This document shows, piece by piece, positions 35,220 through 48,359 of a stretch of DNA of 64,000 bases. The position numbers and the translations under genes are program-made. Position 1 is the stretch's first letter. Each line of letters opens with the position of its first letter. The DNA is from Metopolophium dirhodum (Eukaryota > Arthropoda > Insecta > Hemiptera > Aphididae), in the NCBI RefSeq assembly GCF_019925205.1, contig NC_083565.1, forward strand, positions 37,600,241 to 37,664,240, given 5' to 3'. The notes beneath the pieces were generated by a model, which worked only from the letters and a program-made list of their open reading frames with translations, was not told the DNA's origin and did no database searches.

Positions 35220-35533
35220 GATCTGTTATCCTTATAGTGGATATTCAAAGTAAAATAACTCAAAATCTACTCGTCAAAATTTTGAATTAGATTCATCAAT
35301 ATATTCAAAAAGTTGTCCATTAAATAGTTTAAAGTATAAAAATGGATGGTTCTCATATGAAAAACAGGTGTTCGCCACGCGACCCCCCCATGAGTAGTAC
35401 AAAAAAAATCAATAATTTGTAAAAATGAGCTTTGCATATAGTAAGTTTAAAAGTTCCAAAAATCAGAATTTAAATAAATTCATTGTTGAAGGAAAAAATG
35501 GGGGTGAACGTGTTTGGTGAATAGCCATACAAT
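35220..35533 (+). mobile_element. Family F1 right-half fragment
   Basis: Carries the right-half order: AAAATCTACTCGTCAAAATT, GGTTCTCATATGAAAAACAG, TTCCAAAAATCAGAATTTAA and a terminal TGTTTGGTGAATAGCCATAC. No left half is present. It is the same half that recurs in the two composite tandem arrays. Confidence 0.75.
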
Positions 35534-37906
35534 ATATTACATGCGTACATCATATTAATAGGTCTCTTATGTTTTTCGATTTTATAGAAGTCAACCAGCC
35601 ATGATAGGTGGTTATGCTCGCATATAATAACATGCATCTGCTCGTGTACTATGATATGATCACGCGTCGTTGAAATGTATACGATTTCAAAAGTTTTCCG
35701 GCACAACTATACCATAATAATAGTAATAATAATAATAATAATAATATGGAAACCGGCAAACCAAAACGCGGGACGCTTGGTCGTATATACATCGTTTAAG
35801 ATTAATGGGTGTGGAAAACTAGACGATATTGCCCAAGGCCCGAAAATGAAAAAGAAATTGTAAAGCTTAATTCATATTTCGTTTTTAAAAACAAGAAGTG
35901 TTATTATTTTTTTTTCAGTATTATGAAGTTCTTTTATGGTATTGTCACTGTATTTTATCTACGCAAAAGTTATTTCATTATTCCATAGTATACCTGCCTG
36001 TTTCATATTATAAAAAAATGCTAATCTCGATAAATAAACCAAACGATATTAACTAAAACAAAATATAATGCAAGTACAAATTGTATGTGTAACATTTCTT
36101 ATGAATATTCAATATTTTTTTTCTATAAGCGATAGAAGGTACATATTATTAATTTTAAAGCTTTTGCGCATAACGCGACAGTTATAATAGGACCAAATAT
36201 AAATAATTTCATTTGTAATAATTATATTTTTAAATGGGATGAAAGGGCTTAAGGGCACATATCTTTGAGCTTTTGGTGTGAATGTGCTATATGACTTTAA
36301 CAGCCTCGATCGCGTATAGGTACCGTGTATTTTCTTTGTTTATTAAAGATAATCCTCGAGTACTTCTCCATATCTGGATGACAACATATTATACTTTTTT
36401 TCAATATTAACACTTATATAAAAATATTATAATATTATTGATTGTTAAGGTCCTGTTAACAGATCAAATTGTTTGTTACAATAAATATTATTCACAAGTA
36501 TTAATATCTTTTGCGAATTGTAGCACTTGTTTTCTATTAATATTTACTTTTTATTTCATTCCAACGTTTAGTTGTCTGTTTTATTTTTTTCATAGTTTGC
36601 AAGACGTTTCTATTCTTGTCAATTATTTGTTGTAACCACTTCGTTCCAATCGTAATTGTAATATTGGCGTTAGAATGTCTCATAATATATAAGCACACTG
36701 CGTATAAAATAATAACAAGACCTCGGATTTTAATACCTATGCATCTTTTTTTTTGGAATGTCTTACGCGAGGCTTTCCAACCTACAAATGTGTTTCAAGT
36801 ACTCTATATGTTTTAAGCACAAAATTCTTTTTGGGCATTTTCGACCTGTTTCTCGTACTATGACTAAGACAATCAACTTCATTGAAACATAAACATAGTG
36901 CTTCCTAATATAAATAATTTTCATTATTAACTGTATAACGCATCGAGTAATCTGAATTTAAATTAGACAAAGCTGGAAAATGTATCTTTACACCAACCAA
37001 TTAGCCGATTTTTTCACTTATTTTTTCATAATTATAAACGCACCAACACAATTTTACATGTCAAATGCATTTTTTTGATATTTTTAGGGCATTTAAATCC
37101 GAGCCCTAATAACAGCGTATCGCAACTTTCCACGCGACGGTAAATCGGGCTACAAACCGTCAGCATAAAAATCTGATGCGACACAGTCACGTCGGTGATT
37201 GTACTTACAATATTATTATTATTATTATTACTACACTGCATTTTGGTTTCCTATTTTATTTCGTCGTGTCGTCTATAATGCCCCTCTCCGCCGTTGCACC
37301 GGGTGCCGAGCTCCGGTATTTTACGCGTTTAAAATATTCATTCAAATATTAAGCGATTTGGGCCAAGTCCAACGGCGCAGCTACTTCTTATAATATTATT
37401 ATTATAACAGTCGGAACTGCCAGCGTGTTTCGTTCGCCAAAAACCCGTTATTTGATATTTTTCCTGTCCATTTGATAATGGACACTTTTCTCGATTGTGT
37501 AACGTTTCCCCGCCACGCGAACGAGCGCCGATCGGTTCGGAACGCTTGGCCATCGAGTGCCCACAATAGTAATAATATAACGCATTATAATATTATTATT
37601 ACTGCTGCGCCGTCTTTACCATCCGATCGCGTCATATTAATTATAATAAAATGTTTTATCCGATCGTATTATAGTCAAGACTCGTGATGTGGAATAATAT
37701 ATTCAATCGGGTAGAGCATAAATACCTCATCATCGAGGTAAATGTCGGCAACCAAATAATATGTGACCAGCTACCAGCCCGACCTACTGTACCTATACAA
37801 TGTCTGGAATATTATGTAGAGGTGGGTCGAGCTGTTCAAAAAATTGAATTAAACTTTATAGAGTTTAAAAGTCAGACCTAGGTAATCTTAGACTAGCTAG
37901 TCTTAA
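35534..37906. other. Mixed spacer with one CpG-rich patch
   Basis: (TAA)n at 35713-35746 and (ATT)n at 37210-37231. A CpG-rich patch lies at 37090-37640 (CCACGCGACGG, CCGTTGCACCGGGTGCCGAG). Frames here disagree between strands and have no recognised motif. Confidence 0.4.
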
Positions 37907-38440
37907 AAAAAACCTAACCGCACCGAACTCAAACCAAAAGTTCAGTATTCAATTATTATTTATCTGAACTCCACAATAAAACTGGACCACGCCATATGTT
38001 TCGAACATATTTTATATTTTATATTTTAGTTTGACACACAACTAAACAATTTTTAATTCGTAATTTAATTCAAAAGGTCGGTTGTTTGGCATGGGTTCGG
38101 TTGGACGTGCAGGTTTGGTCCGAAACCATATTTTTACGTTCGATTCACTTCTGATTCTTATCATTGTTATTAATAGTGTTTATTAACATAGTTTAAAAAA
38201 CCAAACAGCACCGAATTCGAACAAAAAATTTTAAATTCAATAATTATCTATTCGAACACAAAAAATAAAAATTGAACACGTCATACGTTTCGAAAAAAAA
38301 AAATGTTTTATACTTTGGATTGACACAAAACTAAATTTGAATAAAAAGCTTTGTTGAATGTTCCCTGTGGGTTCGGTTGGACATGGTATTACAAAGTTCG
38401 GTTCGAAACCATATTTTTGCGTTCGACCCACTTCAAATTG
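37907..38440 (+). repeat. Tandem duplication, period ~288 bp, with inverted ends
   Basis: The two units begin with CACCGAACTC and CACCGAATTC (37921, 38209) and end with a CGAAACCATATTTTTRCGTTCGA block. Within each unit, the start (CCGAACT) and the later GGGTTCGGTTGGAC are roughly inverse, so the unit may be a small TIR element duplicated in tandem. Confidence 0.78.
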
Positions 38441-41400
38441 TTATTATTTTCCAGTACATGCCAATTTTCAGTGTGCAGACGAAAACGATTTTAGTTACCT
38501 ATTATTTAATAATATAATCATTTCGTAATATTATTATTGTAGATACCGAAATCTATGAGCCGACTCAAATGTCTACAAGTGTTATAGGGATTAATACGAT
38601 TTCCATATTACTAAATTATAATAATTAATTATTAATTGTTCATAGAAAACCGGTACGACGTTAATGCGCCATACCATATATACCGACTATCCTTGAATTA
38701 TCGAAATACCAGATGGATTGTGATGGCATTATCCAGTTTCCTAAATCGTATTTATTATGTACCGGAAGCCCACTCTTGTACTTCGGCGAAAAAGGATTTT
38801 CCCGACTGGTTAATAATATGCAATTAATTATTATTAGGTATTTCGAGTAATGTTCGATTATCGTTGTTTTAGTTATTACTTATTAGTATTATAATTAACC
38901 GTCGTGGCAAAATCTTATTGTAGGTAACATTGATCGTCGAAACGTGATCATATTATTCTATACGAACCATCGAATATTATCGTTTCGAGGTATTCACACT
39001 ATAACTTACTATGGTGACCAGATAAAAAAACGCATGTTCAATTTTAACAGCAAATTTACAGAAAATGTGTTATTTAAATTATGTTTAAATATTAAATATA
39101 AAACTGCAGTAGTGATTCATTCATTGTGGTGGGAAAACATTATTAATATTCAAAAATGCATTAGGTCGAACCATAAATTAATATTTATATGAGTAGTTTA
39201 ATAAATTAAGGAAAATAACAATAATATTATACAATTGCATAATTTACTAAACACAAACATTGGGCACTAGTACAATGCCATATTATAAATTATAATTTAT
39301 AACTAACTATAAAAAATAAAGTTGGAAACAATTTAATAGTTTTTCTTTAACTCATAGTTTGTTATTTTATAACGCACTACTAAAAGAATATAATATAGTG
39401 TAAATGGATGAATTATTTTCAATATTATTAACAAATGTTTGAAAACATTAATTTGACTTGTGTCACTTTTCATGACTGAAATAATCATTTTTTTGTTTAT
39501 TGCTTGCTGTAAAAATAGTGACACAGTTCAAAACCGAATATTTATTAATAAAATTATACCTTTGTCAATTAAATTAATACATTTTAATAATAATAAAATT
39601 ATTTATAACAAACCCATTGTAACTTGTATATTTTACACCACTCATCTTAATGGTTATAATATTAATTTTTATGTTTAAAACATGAACCACAGTATTATAA
39701 TAATATTATGCCATTAATAAAATTACGATTATCAAGCAGCAGGAATTCAACAAAATTATAATAATATAATATTTGACTGCTGGCTGGTGCTATAATTTAC
39801 ATAATTTTAATAATTGTATATTATTGACAACAACCATAAAGATAGCGTTTAGGTATTATACAAAAACGTAGTTTGTGTCGTTTTGCTAGAGATGAAGATC
39901 CGTCAAGTCGGGCAAGAAAAGTGTTACAACTCAAAATATAAAAATAATTTTGAGTTGTGACATTATTCACACGCGCGAAAATGATAAAAACATTAAAAAC
40001 GTTCAGCAAGAATAATCAAATGATATCAAAGGTTTTAGCTCAGTTCTAGGGAATTTACCAGACGGAAAATTTTATGAAGTTATTAAAAGATAGAGCACAT
40101 CAAAAATTTGTATTAGAATCAATCTAAACCCAAAAATCGACAATTTTGAGTTGTGTCACTATAGTGACTATAGCTCTTCGTTCATTAGTTCGAATTATTA
40201 AGACAATCGTAAAATAAAGTCTAAAATAGATAGATATTTTGACTTCACAAAAATACTCAAAAACTTACCTGCTTATATTATTATCTACTTTAAATAGTTA
40301 TTAGTATTCATAAGTTTAATTAGGCGCTTGGACGTTGTAAACCGATTAAATTATAATATATTATAAATGGCATATAAAAATACTATTATGGTATTCTGTT
40401 GTTATTTTTTAATTACGTTTAGGAATGTTTTAACCGCGCAGTTATATTATGGTGTAGGTATACCTACTCGGAGTACTCCTTCTTTGTTCGTGACAATAGG
40501 TGATACATAATTCAGACATGTGTATAAATTATCATTGTATTATCTGTGGGCCAGGCAATAATTATAATCTATTTTCAGCCTCCTTGCATTTGCAGTGATT
40601 ATACACTTGACATTTTATACAGTTTATTGTGTTTTTACTTTAATACCGACACACCGTAGCTGGTAGTTTAAACGATTCAATTTTACCTCATCATAAACGA
40701 ATCAATTGAAACGGTCGATACATAATATTATCGATTAATTCGAATTAATATTTTAAAGTTTTACTAACATGCACGCCGCAAAATAATATCATTCACTGTA
40801 ATTCAGTATTAACACTATTAACACTACCTATCACTATTTTCAGCCTTCTTGCATTTGCAGGGACCGGTGCATGAAATCGATTTTAAATATCAAAAAAATC
40901 GTTAAAAATCATATACTTAAGAAATCAAATTTATTTTTTAATGACGTTCAAAATTTATAATGAAATCGAAAAAAAATTTAATCGATTATTTATACCACAA
41001 CTATAATAATTGATTAATACGATATATTATAATAGTATAATACTATACAAATAGATTTAAAATTTGAAAAAAAAAATTAATTCAAACTCAACAAAAGCCC
41101 ATAGGTCTATAATTTGGTGTTGTAGTACGTCATGTGTAGGTGACAATAAATAATTAATTTTTCGTTTTCTTAAATCAGTTACAGGGCCGCGTAAACGATG
41201 ACAAGTTTCTTGTAGGTAGTCAGAAATCAAAATTAAAATCGTAAAATTGCAAGTAAAATGGATATTCGAAAAATAGAAGAATTATGTTAAAAATCGAATT
41301 AAAAACCATAGGTAATACAACGAAATCAATACCGAGCAAAAACAATATAATAAACATAAAACTATTACATCAATGTATTATATTTAAATTTAAATCAGAA

Positions 41401-41605
41401 AAAAAACAAACATCGATAAGTGAATTTAAATCAAAACACAATTTTTTGTTTTGATTTGAAGTTCTGGTTATGACATTACATTACATTTACATTTACATTT
41501 ACATTATAACGATTAATTCATATTATCGTTTTTATTAACACACACGACCGAAATCGTTCACTGTAACTCAGTATTAACTACCTATATCATATTTCTCTCT
41601 CTATA
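38441..41605. other. AT-rich sequence with small repeats
   Basis: No gene supported; the 63-codon frame at 38636-38827 and 82-codon frame at 38944-39192 have no recognised motif. Contains the TTGAGTTGTGTCACT motif cluster (39451-40168). A block near 40720-40880 is partly duplicated at 41500-41600 (TTCACTGTAAYTCAGTATTAA). A CAGCCTYCTTGCATTTGCAG word occurs twice (40576, 40841). An (ACATTT)n tract lies at 41473-41506. Confidence 0.45.
39926..39958 (+). repeat. Perfect 12-bp hairpin
   Basis: ACAACTCAAAAT and its exact inverse ATTTTGAGTTGT flank a 9-nt loop. The arm wording recurs nearby in both orientations. It may be the fused ends of a small inverted-repeat element. Confidence 0.85.
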
Positions 41606-42257
41606 CAGAGTGATTCACCAAACATACTCACCCTCATTATTGTCTTTATTAATTAATTTATTCAAATTCTTATTTTTGAAATTTTGAAATTAATTTTAAT
41701 TTTTTTTGCACTACCTAAGCAGTGTCTTGTGGTGATCTAAAGTTCTGTTTTTCAAATGAGAACCCTTTTAACTGTAAATTATTATGTACCTAATTCAAAA
41801 TTCAAATGAGTATTTACTTAGTTATTAAAATATTTGTATTAAGGATACTAGATAATAGTCCTAAAAAATGATTTTACAAAAATATAAAGTAGACGTATAA
41901 ATGACTAATATTATGATATCACCATAGCCCCCAATCTTATGAGCCCATTGCCGTTATTAATTTTATCCTTAAAGCACAAAGTTACTAACTCGAAAACTAC
42001 TCGTACGAATTTTAATTGTAATATACGTCAAATTTTTCGGAAAAATCATCCACGGAATCATCATATTGTACATTTTAAAAGAGGGTTTCTCATTTGAAAA
42101 ATCAGGATCTCTACAGCAAACTTCTCAAATAGAACAAAATATCTCAATAATTTAAAAATATATGGTCTTTAAGTATATTTTAAAATTACAAAAAACAGAT
42201 TTTAAATAACTGGATTATTGATGAAAAACGGGGTTAGCAGCTTGGTGAATCACCCTG
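41606..42257 (+). mobile_element. Family F1 foldback element, complete (652 bp)
   Basis: Ends CAGAGTGATTCACCAAAC and, inverted, CAGGGTGATTCACCAAGC, flanked by TA (TATA on both sides). Within the arms, CAAATGAGAACCCTTTT at the left pairs with AGAGGGTTTCTCATTTG at the right, and similar pairs run inwards, so the element folds back on itself over much of its length. No transposase. Confidence 0.88.
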
Positions 42258-44238
42258 TATATTATATATATATAATTTAAACGTCGATATTAGTACACGG
42301 GCATGATATAATATTATATTCAACTCGCTGAACTCAACGAGACAATGATTTGTGAATTGTGATAGTACAATTATTTATTTTTAATAGCGTTTACAGTGCT
42401 GTTAATAATAAACAAGTAATTTAATATTTACTCCGATTGACGTGCGTACGACTTTCAATCATAATAATATTATTAGTATTGCCTTAAGCCCGTTTCATAT
42501 TATTATTTACAAGCGTTCCATATGATTTGTGTATACAATATAATAAATAGGTATTATCGGAATAATTACACGTTTTAAATAAAATTGAGAGTAGGTAATA
42601 TATATAATAGGTAATATCGTATTTGTTAAGACTGTTATACCTACTTAAACCGTATTTAAATATGACACTTAATGTCGAAGCGAAAAAAAATACATTTATA
42701 TTATCATATTCACGCAGTTTTATGTATGTCGTCTTAATTCGGTCATAAAAAAAATGCATAAACTTGTTTTTGCGGTCCATTCCTTTGCAGCGGACAATTT
42801 TATTGTTGTATTAGGGAAGTCAAAATCATAAAACGACAATTTATTTTACAGTTTATAAAGGAAAACCAACATCGTGTATGTAATAATAATGTGATAGTTA
42901 TTGTATCAATTAACAACGACTAACATCCATCTCGAGATAAATGACAATATTAAATAATGAATTATTACTACTTATATTATTATTATAGTAGGTAGCAAAA
43001 AATAAATTCATTTTTATAGAACAAAATGAAATAATGAATAATAATAATTTCTCTGTGATATGATTGAAACGATATAATGACGTTACAAGTCGTGGTAAAA
43101 ATATATTAGAAGCACCCGATGTCATAATATGTAACAATTAAAGTATAATATTATTGTAAATTAAATAATAATTTCCAAAGCTTAGAGTATAGTTTAAAAT
43201 GAGAATTTATACTAAAACAATAAATAATATTATTTTACCTCTTTGAATTAAAATAAAGTTGTATAAATCGTATTTTTTATTGACCGTCATATTTCAACTT
43301 TTAATCAAAAAAGTTGTTGCAGCCTGGCTCATTTACACGTGACCCTTATGTCATTTTTTACAAATATTTTCGATTGTAAAAATAACCGTTTTTGTAATAG
43401 GATAAAGATTTGGAATAAAATACCAAAAAGTTTTAGGACATTAATCTTATCGCAGTGTTGGGCAACAATAATATTAAAATTAATTTTTTTTTCCAAAGCG
43501 GGATTTTATAATATCTACGACTTTATTTCTTATATTATATTATGTTATACTGTCGTGCTGAAACCGAATGAGTTGAATGGGACATTTTAATTACACCGCG
43601 AATCATGTGAAATCATAATTATAATATTATAATACCTACACATTTCGCGATTATCTACCGGACGTTTTTACACGATTCACGCTTACCTGATATGAATAAT
43701 GACCCTCACGTTTAACGTATTATAACGTATTTCGAAACCTTTAATAATATTTACATTTAAGTTTACCACTTTGCACCGCAACTCGACCGAAACAATGTGT
43801 CATTCAAACACGTGTCTATGTGTTGTTTAAAATAATATATTTATCTAGCATTAGTACCTAGATACAATCAGTTTATTCTTATGGTGGGTATCCATCATTT
43901 TGGGAGGAGCATCAAAAAATATTGTGTCAAGACTTATTATTGTTACTTACTATTAATAATTGTATTAAATTAAAGAATTTAAAAGTGTATTTATTTACCT
44001 TATCGGTTCTAGTTGATTCGTATACCTAAACATAACAATTTAATTCCTTTGTTAGATCATGAGCAGATAAAAAAAATATTAATTTAGTCTTGCCAAATCT
44101 TAACAGAGAATTTGGTCAAAAAATGTTATTACACGGGTTTAAATTTATGTCGTTCACCGAATAACAATATAAACAATTTAAATAATACATAAAACATTTA
44201 GATTTATCTAGTTTGTAATTTTCATTTCATATAATATA
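42258..44238. other. AT-rich spacer
   Basis: No gene supported. The 98-codon minus frame at 42484-42780 and the 83-codon frame at 43339-43590 are AT-driven; the latter contains a KIWNKIPKSFR stretch that loosely recalls the C-terminus of some LINE reverse transcriptases, which is too little to call. Confidence 0.4.
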
Positions 44239-45031
44239 CATGTTAATTCAACAAACATGATTACCCCAATTTTTTTCCTTTGATAACTAATTTGTTTGAA
44301 TATTGATTTTTGGAACTCTTAAATATACTCAAAGACAATTTTTACAAATCCTTGAATTTTTTTTTGTACTATTTAAAGAGTACCCTGTGGCAATACAAAC
44401 TTATGTTTTTCAAACGAGGTCCCCCTTTATTATTGATTACCTAATTCAAAATTCAAATGAGTAGTTTCATAGCAGCAATGCTGACAATATGGCCAAAAAC
44501 GCTATCTCTTGAGCGTTGTATAATATGTCGACTCGTTTCCACGAGGCATCCTCTAAAAATGTTTTTTCTAAGGATAATAGTCCTTAAAAATAGTTTTAGA
44601 AAATATCAAATAGACGTAATATTGGAACTATAATACTTTGGCCATTCTTACATATTATTAATATTGATAGAATAATATTAATAACTACAATTTTCAAATC
44701 ACCATATCCCCCTTATAATCTGAATCTAAACCCATTACCATATCCTTACAACATAGAATTAAATAATTTGGAAACTACTCGTAGGTTAGGTTTTGATTCA
44801 AATTTTTCAGAAACATTGTCCACTGAATAATTTACCGTTGAATAGGGGAATTTTCATTTGAAAAGCAGTAGTTTGTATCTCCACGGGACACGCTTTAAGA
44901 AGTACAATAATAAACCTCAAGAATTTATAAAGATGATTTTTAAGTATATTTAAAAATTCCAAAAGTCGAATTTTAAATAACTGCATTATTGATTAAAAGA
45001 TGGGAGAGCATAATTGTCGAATAACAAGATG
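44239..45031 (+). mobile_element. Family F1 element, older and diverged (~790 bp)
   Basis: Left end resembles CAGTGATTCACCAAACAT with losses. Inner blocks GAGTACCCTGTGGCAATAC, GGATAATAGTCCTTAAAAAT, ACTACTCGTAGG and GAATTTTCATTTGAAAAGCA match F1. The right end near 45031 (TTGTCGAATAACAAGATGAT) is degraded. Confidence 0.7.
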
Positions 45032-47125
45032 ATCTATTGTTAATCATGCGTATAAAATTATTATACAATTTTATTATTTGATTGATAATTAATATTGTTA
45101 TGTATTGCAAATATACTTCAATCGACTAGAACCGTGCCCCCGGCACAAACTTAACTTGTAGAGGGCGTTGCAATATTAAACTAATATTTTGTAAAATAAT
45201 GTAAAGACATTCAGCTGTCGCAATAAATTGTTTATTATTATTATTAACATGAAAATTATAGGAAGAATATAATGCTCTACATTTTCAGCATCAGCTGATG
45301 AAAAATAAGGTGAACGTAAAAACTATAAACAAACCGAAAAATAATTTTATATTCCATCACGTCATAAACCTTTCGACATATTGTTATTATAATAATATTT
45401 TAAGCATATTTGTATTTCTTGCACAATCGTTTCAGATAAAGCAATAAAATGATATTATAAATACTTTCAGGCTATAATAGTTGTCACGTCTTGTCAGCAT
45501 CTGTTTGTCACACAAACATATTTTAAAAGTAAAACTCATCGTCTTTGTCGTCTCTCAGACAATTTCGCACGACTCGTGCAGTGTATTTAATAAATGTTAA
45601 AAACCGCACGTTTAACTTAATTTCGAAACATTTAACACAATCAAAATTGTAATCATCTTTACTCAACCGTTAACTCATTCACGTTCGTCGAGTTAAATTA
45701 AAAAATTATAGTAATATACACGGGTAAAAACAGTTATACAAAAATGCAAGCGTATATATTTTTTATTTTTTTTTTTTAATGTACAACGCTGAGCGGATTG
45801 CGAAGCCACGAAATGTATTCTTACTAAACTGTTTATTTATTGCTAATGCGTCTTACTTATTTTTTCTATTGTTTGAATTCCCATAAATTTGATAGCAAAA
45901 ATACGGTTTCGATTGCGGTGAGTTATCCGACTAGACGTATTGCGGACCTTGAAAAACACAAGTGTGCAGTCGTGTTAATAAATTGAAAAAAAAATTTCCT
46001 GCTCAAGCACGAGATAATATTAATTATGATTTATTGGATCTTCTCTGCGAACGTTGAATATTATGACTAATGTGTGTCTTAGTATACATTATAGCCACGT
46101 TTGACAGTTTGACTACGTTCGTACAATATACCGACTGCAGGAGCATAGACAAACCATTGTAGGTATCAAAATCTAAAAAATGTAATTGAAAATGTTCGAG
46201 TTAATAGTATATTCACTTCAATATTTTAAAAATATATATAATTAAGTAATATACTTAAACGTAGGTGCTTATACATTTTGTACGTTCGTTGTCGGTCATT
46301 TTTTGAAGTAACTAAAATACTCACATGCGATAAAAAAAACAACCGTCTTAATTACGTCTTCCAATCGTTTAAGACCACTGCAGATTATTAAAACCAACTA
46401 TTATGAGCTTAGCACAACAACTTACGTTTTACCTGCAGCTATAGAATGTATAATATTTTAATAGGCTTGAAGATCATCACTATACTATAATTACCACGAC
46501 TGCCAACAATATGACACACAATTAAATAATAATATCGTGTATATTTATGACACGTCATGTACATATCAATTTGTCACTTAGAACGTCTTTAGTTTAATTG
46601 ATTAATTTTTTTTCGTGCGTGCTGTGTTTCCAGACAACATGTTTGGCATACTATCGTTCTTTATTCAAATTTCAAGTATGCAAATATAGTAGGTATCACA
46701 AACCATATGGATGTAATAAATTTTAAATTATACAAATATTATAGTTTGTGAATTTTTTTTACTCATAATAATATAATATAATACTGCATAGTAGGTACCT
46801 ATTAGGTCCTGTACAAGAAAATGTACTTAAAATAAAACATTAACCCATAACAATAATATAGTGTTTCGTTTGTATACAACAATAATATTATGTTAGAGCG
46901 TTTGAACATGTAAATACAACACTAATACATCATAATAATAAAAGATATTATTTTCATCTGAATTATGGTTTATTTAAATTTGGTCGGCGTGTTTGTGAAA
47001 ATATTCAACTGTTATATGTCTTATGATTATAATACATTTGTATGTTAAAGAGAAGGCGTAGGTTGGTACGTTATTTATTATTATTATTTTGCACATCAAA
47101 ATGTGTTATTTTTGAATTTATAACC
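45032..47125. other. AT-rich spacer
   Basis: No recognisable gene or repeat family over about 2.1 kb; short (ATT)n and poly-T runs only. Confidence 0.45.
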
Positions 47126-47579
47126 AAGCCTGAGCAAATTAATGATAATTATTTGTAACTACTAATTAAGTTAAATTAAGTTGATAGAAAACATTTTAAA
47201 ATGTTTAAAGTTAATATTTATCCTAGTTTTTTTTTCTTTAACTTAGTCAAGTTAAAAATTAATAAAACTTAAGTTAAGATATGTATTTATTTTTTTTATA
47301 TACATATATAAATTGCCAGTAATATGGTTTAAAATAATACAAATTAAACGTTTATGCAATATATTATGCATCGTTAATAATATTTTTTTATATTTATTAT
47401 TTAATTATTTATAAGTTAATGCAGCTTGGATTTGATTAAAAGCTGCAGCTCGTTATTTTTTAAGTTCATATATCAATTAAAATCAGTCAAGCTAAGAACT
47501 AAGTTAATGAAAATTAAATTGAAAAAGATTAAAATTGACTTAACTTTAACGTCTCGACTCGTGTGTGCCCTGCAGGCTT
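47126..47579 (-). mobile_element. Family F2 element (minus strand)
   Basis: Read on the minus strand it starts GCCTGCAGGGCACACACGAG, a diverged form of the F2 left end, and finishes AATTTGCTCAGGCTT. The interior keeps the TAACTTAA-rich wording and the ATTACTGGCAATTTATA block. Confidence 0.72.
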
Positions 47580-47619
47580 GTTTATAACTCATTTTTATAA
47601 TATTAATCTAGGATTAGTG

Positions 47620-48359
47620 ACAAATTATGTCCAATATTGTAATATGTTTGATCTGGAACACTCGTCACAACGTGCAGCGTTTAATCTCCGACCTCGGAAT
47701 TGTGCTCCCGTGCGAATAATTTCGTAAAATCGATCTATAACGCAATCGTCGCAGTAGGTAAATACACTATGTGAAACGAAACGTAACGGAAATAATATAT
47801 AAACACGTGAAAAACGGACGAAAAACGAAACGAAAATCGGGAACGATCGAACCCGCCGATTATCGTACACCTTAACCGATTACCGGGTAAACCGTTCGTT
47901 TTTCCGGCGACGTTAACGCTAGAATCGCCGTCGTTGTTATCACCGCGCGAGAGACGACCGGTCGGTGGTAAGGACGGCGGCGGCGGCGAGAGCACACGTT
48001 CGCCCGGCGAAATGAACGGATCGCAACGACGTCGACGGCGGAGGTTTAATTTCTTGTGCAGTCACCATTTAGACATTACCCGCGCGTGTACACTCGCCAC
48101 ACACATACACTCGCACAGACACAAGTCCGTCCGTCCGAACGGAATTTTTTTTCGCGAAATCGCATTCACCATAATATCGTAATAAAATAATATAATATAA
48201 TATCAATTTAATATTATAATAATATTATTATCTTACCGCACATTTTATACACACCCGCACACGGCATCGGGACCGAACCGATTTTTCCCCCGAAGGAGGA
48301 CGACGACCGCGATAAGCCGCTGCAGAGCCCCAAGTGCACCAGTCGTCGAATATACACAG
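47620..48359 (+). other. CpG-rich island ending in a strong splice donor: candidate first exon
   Basis: A compact island of very high CpG content (GACCGGTCGGTGGTAAGGAC, GGCGGCGGCGAGAGC) ends at ACACAG followed by GTAAAGT, a near-consensus splice donor, after which the sequence turns abruptly AT-rich. From 48212 one frame is open to the donor (49 codons, phase 1 at the junction) and its last 30 residues are plausibly coding (PPKEEDDDRDKPLQSPK), but there is no in-frame ATG and no acceptor AG close upstream. The ATG at 48012 is in another frame and stops at 48182, so it would be an upstream frame. The simplest reading is a 5'-untranslated first exon of a gene continuing to the right, with its promoter in the same island. 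No family is recognisable. Confidence 0.4.

Noticed and set aside
36603..36795. Minus-strand open frame of about 60 codons without an early ATG, lysine- and isoleucine-rich
   Set aside because: Composition matches AT-rich chance frames, and no splice-site pair was found.
43339..43590. WNKIPKSF-like stretch resembling a LINE reverse transcriptase tail
   Set aside because: Only about ten residues are suggestive; no catalytic motif, no flanking LINE sequence and strong AT bias.
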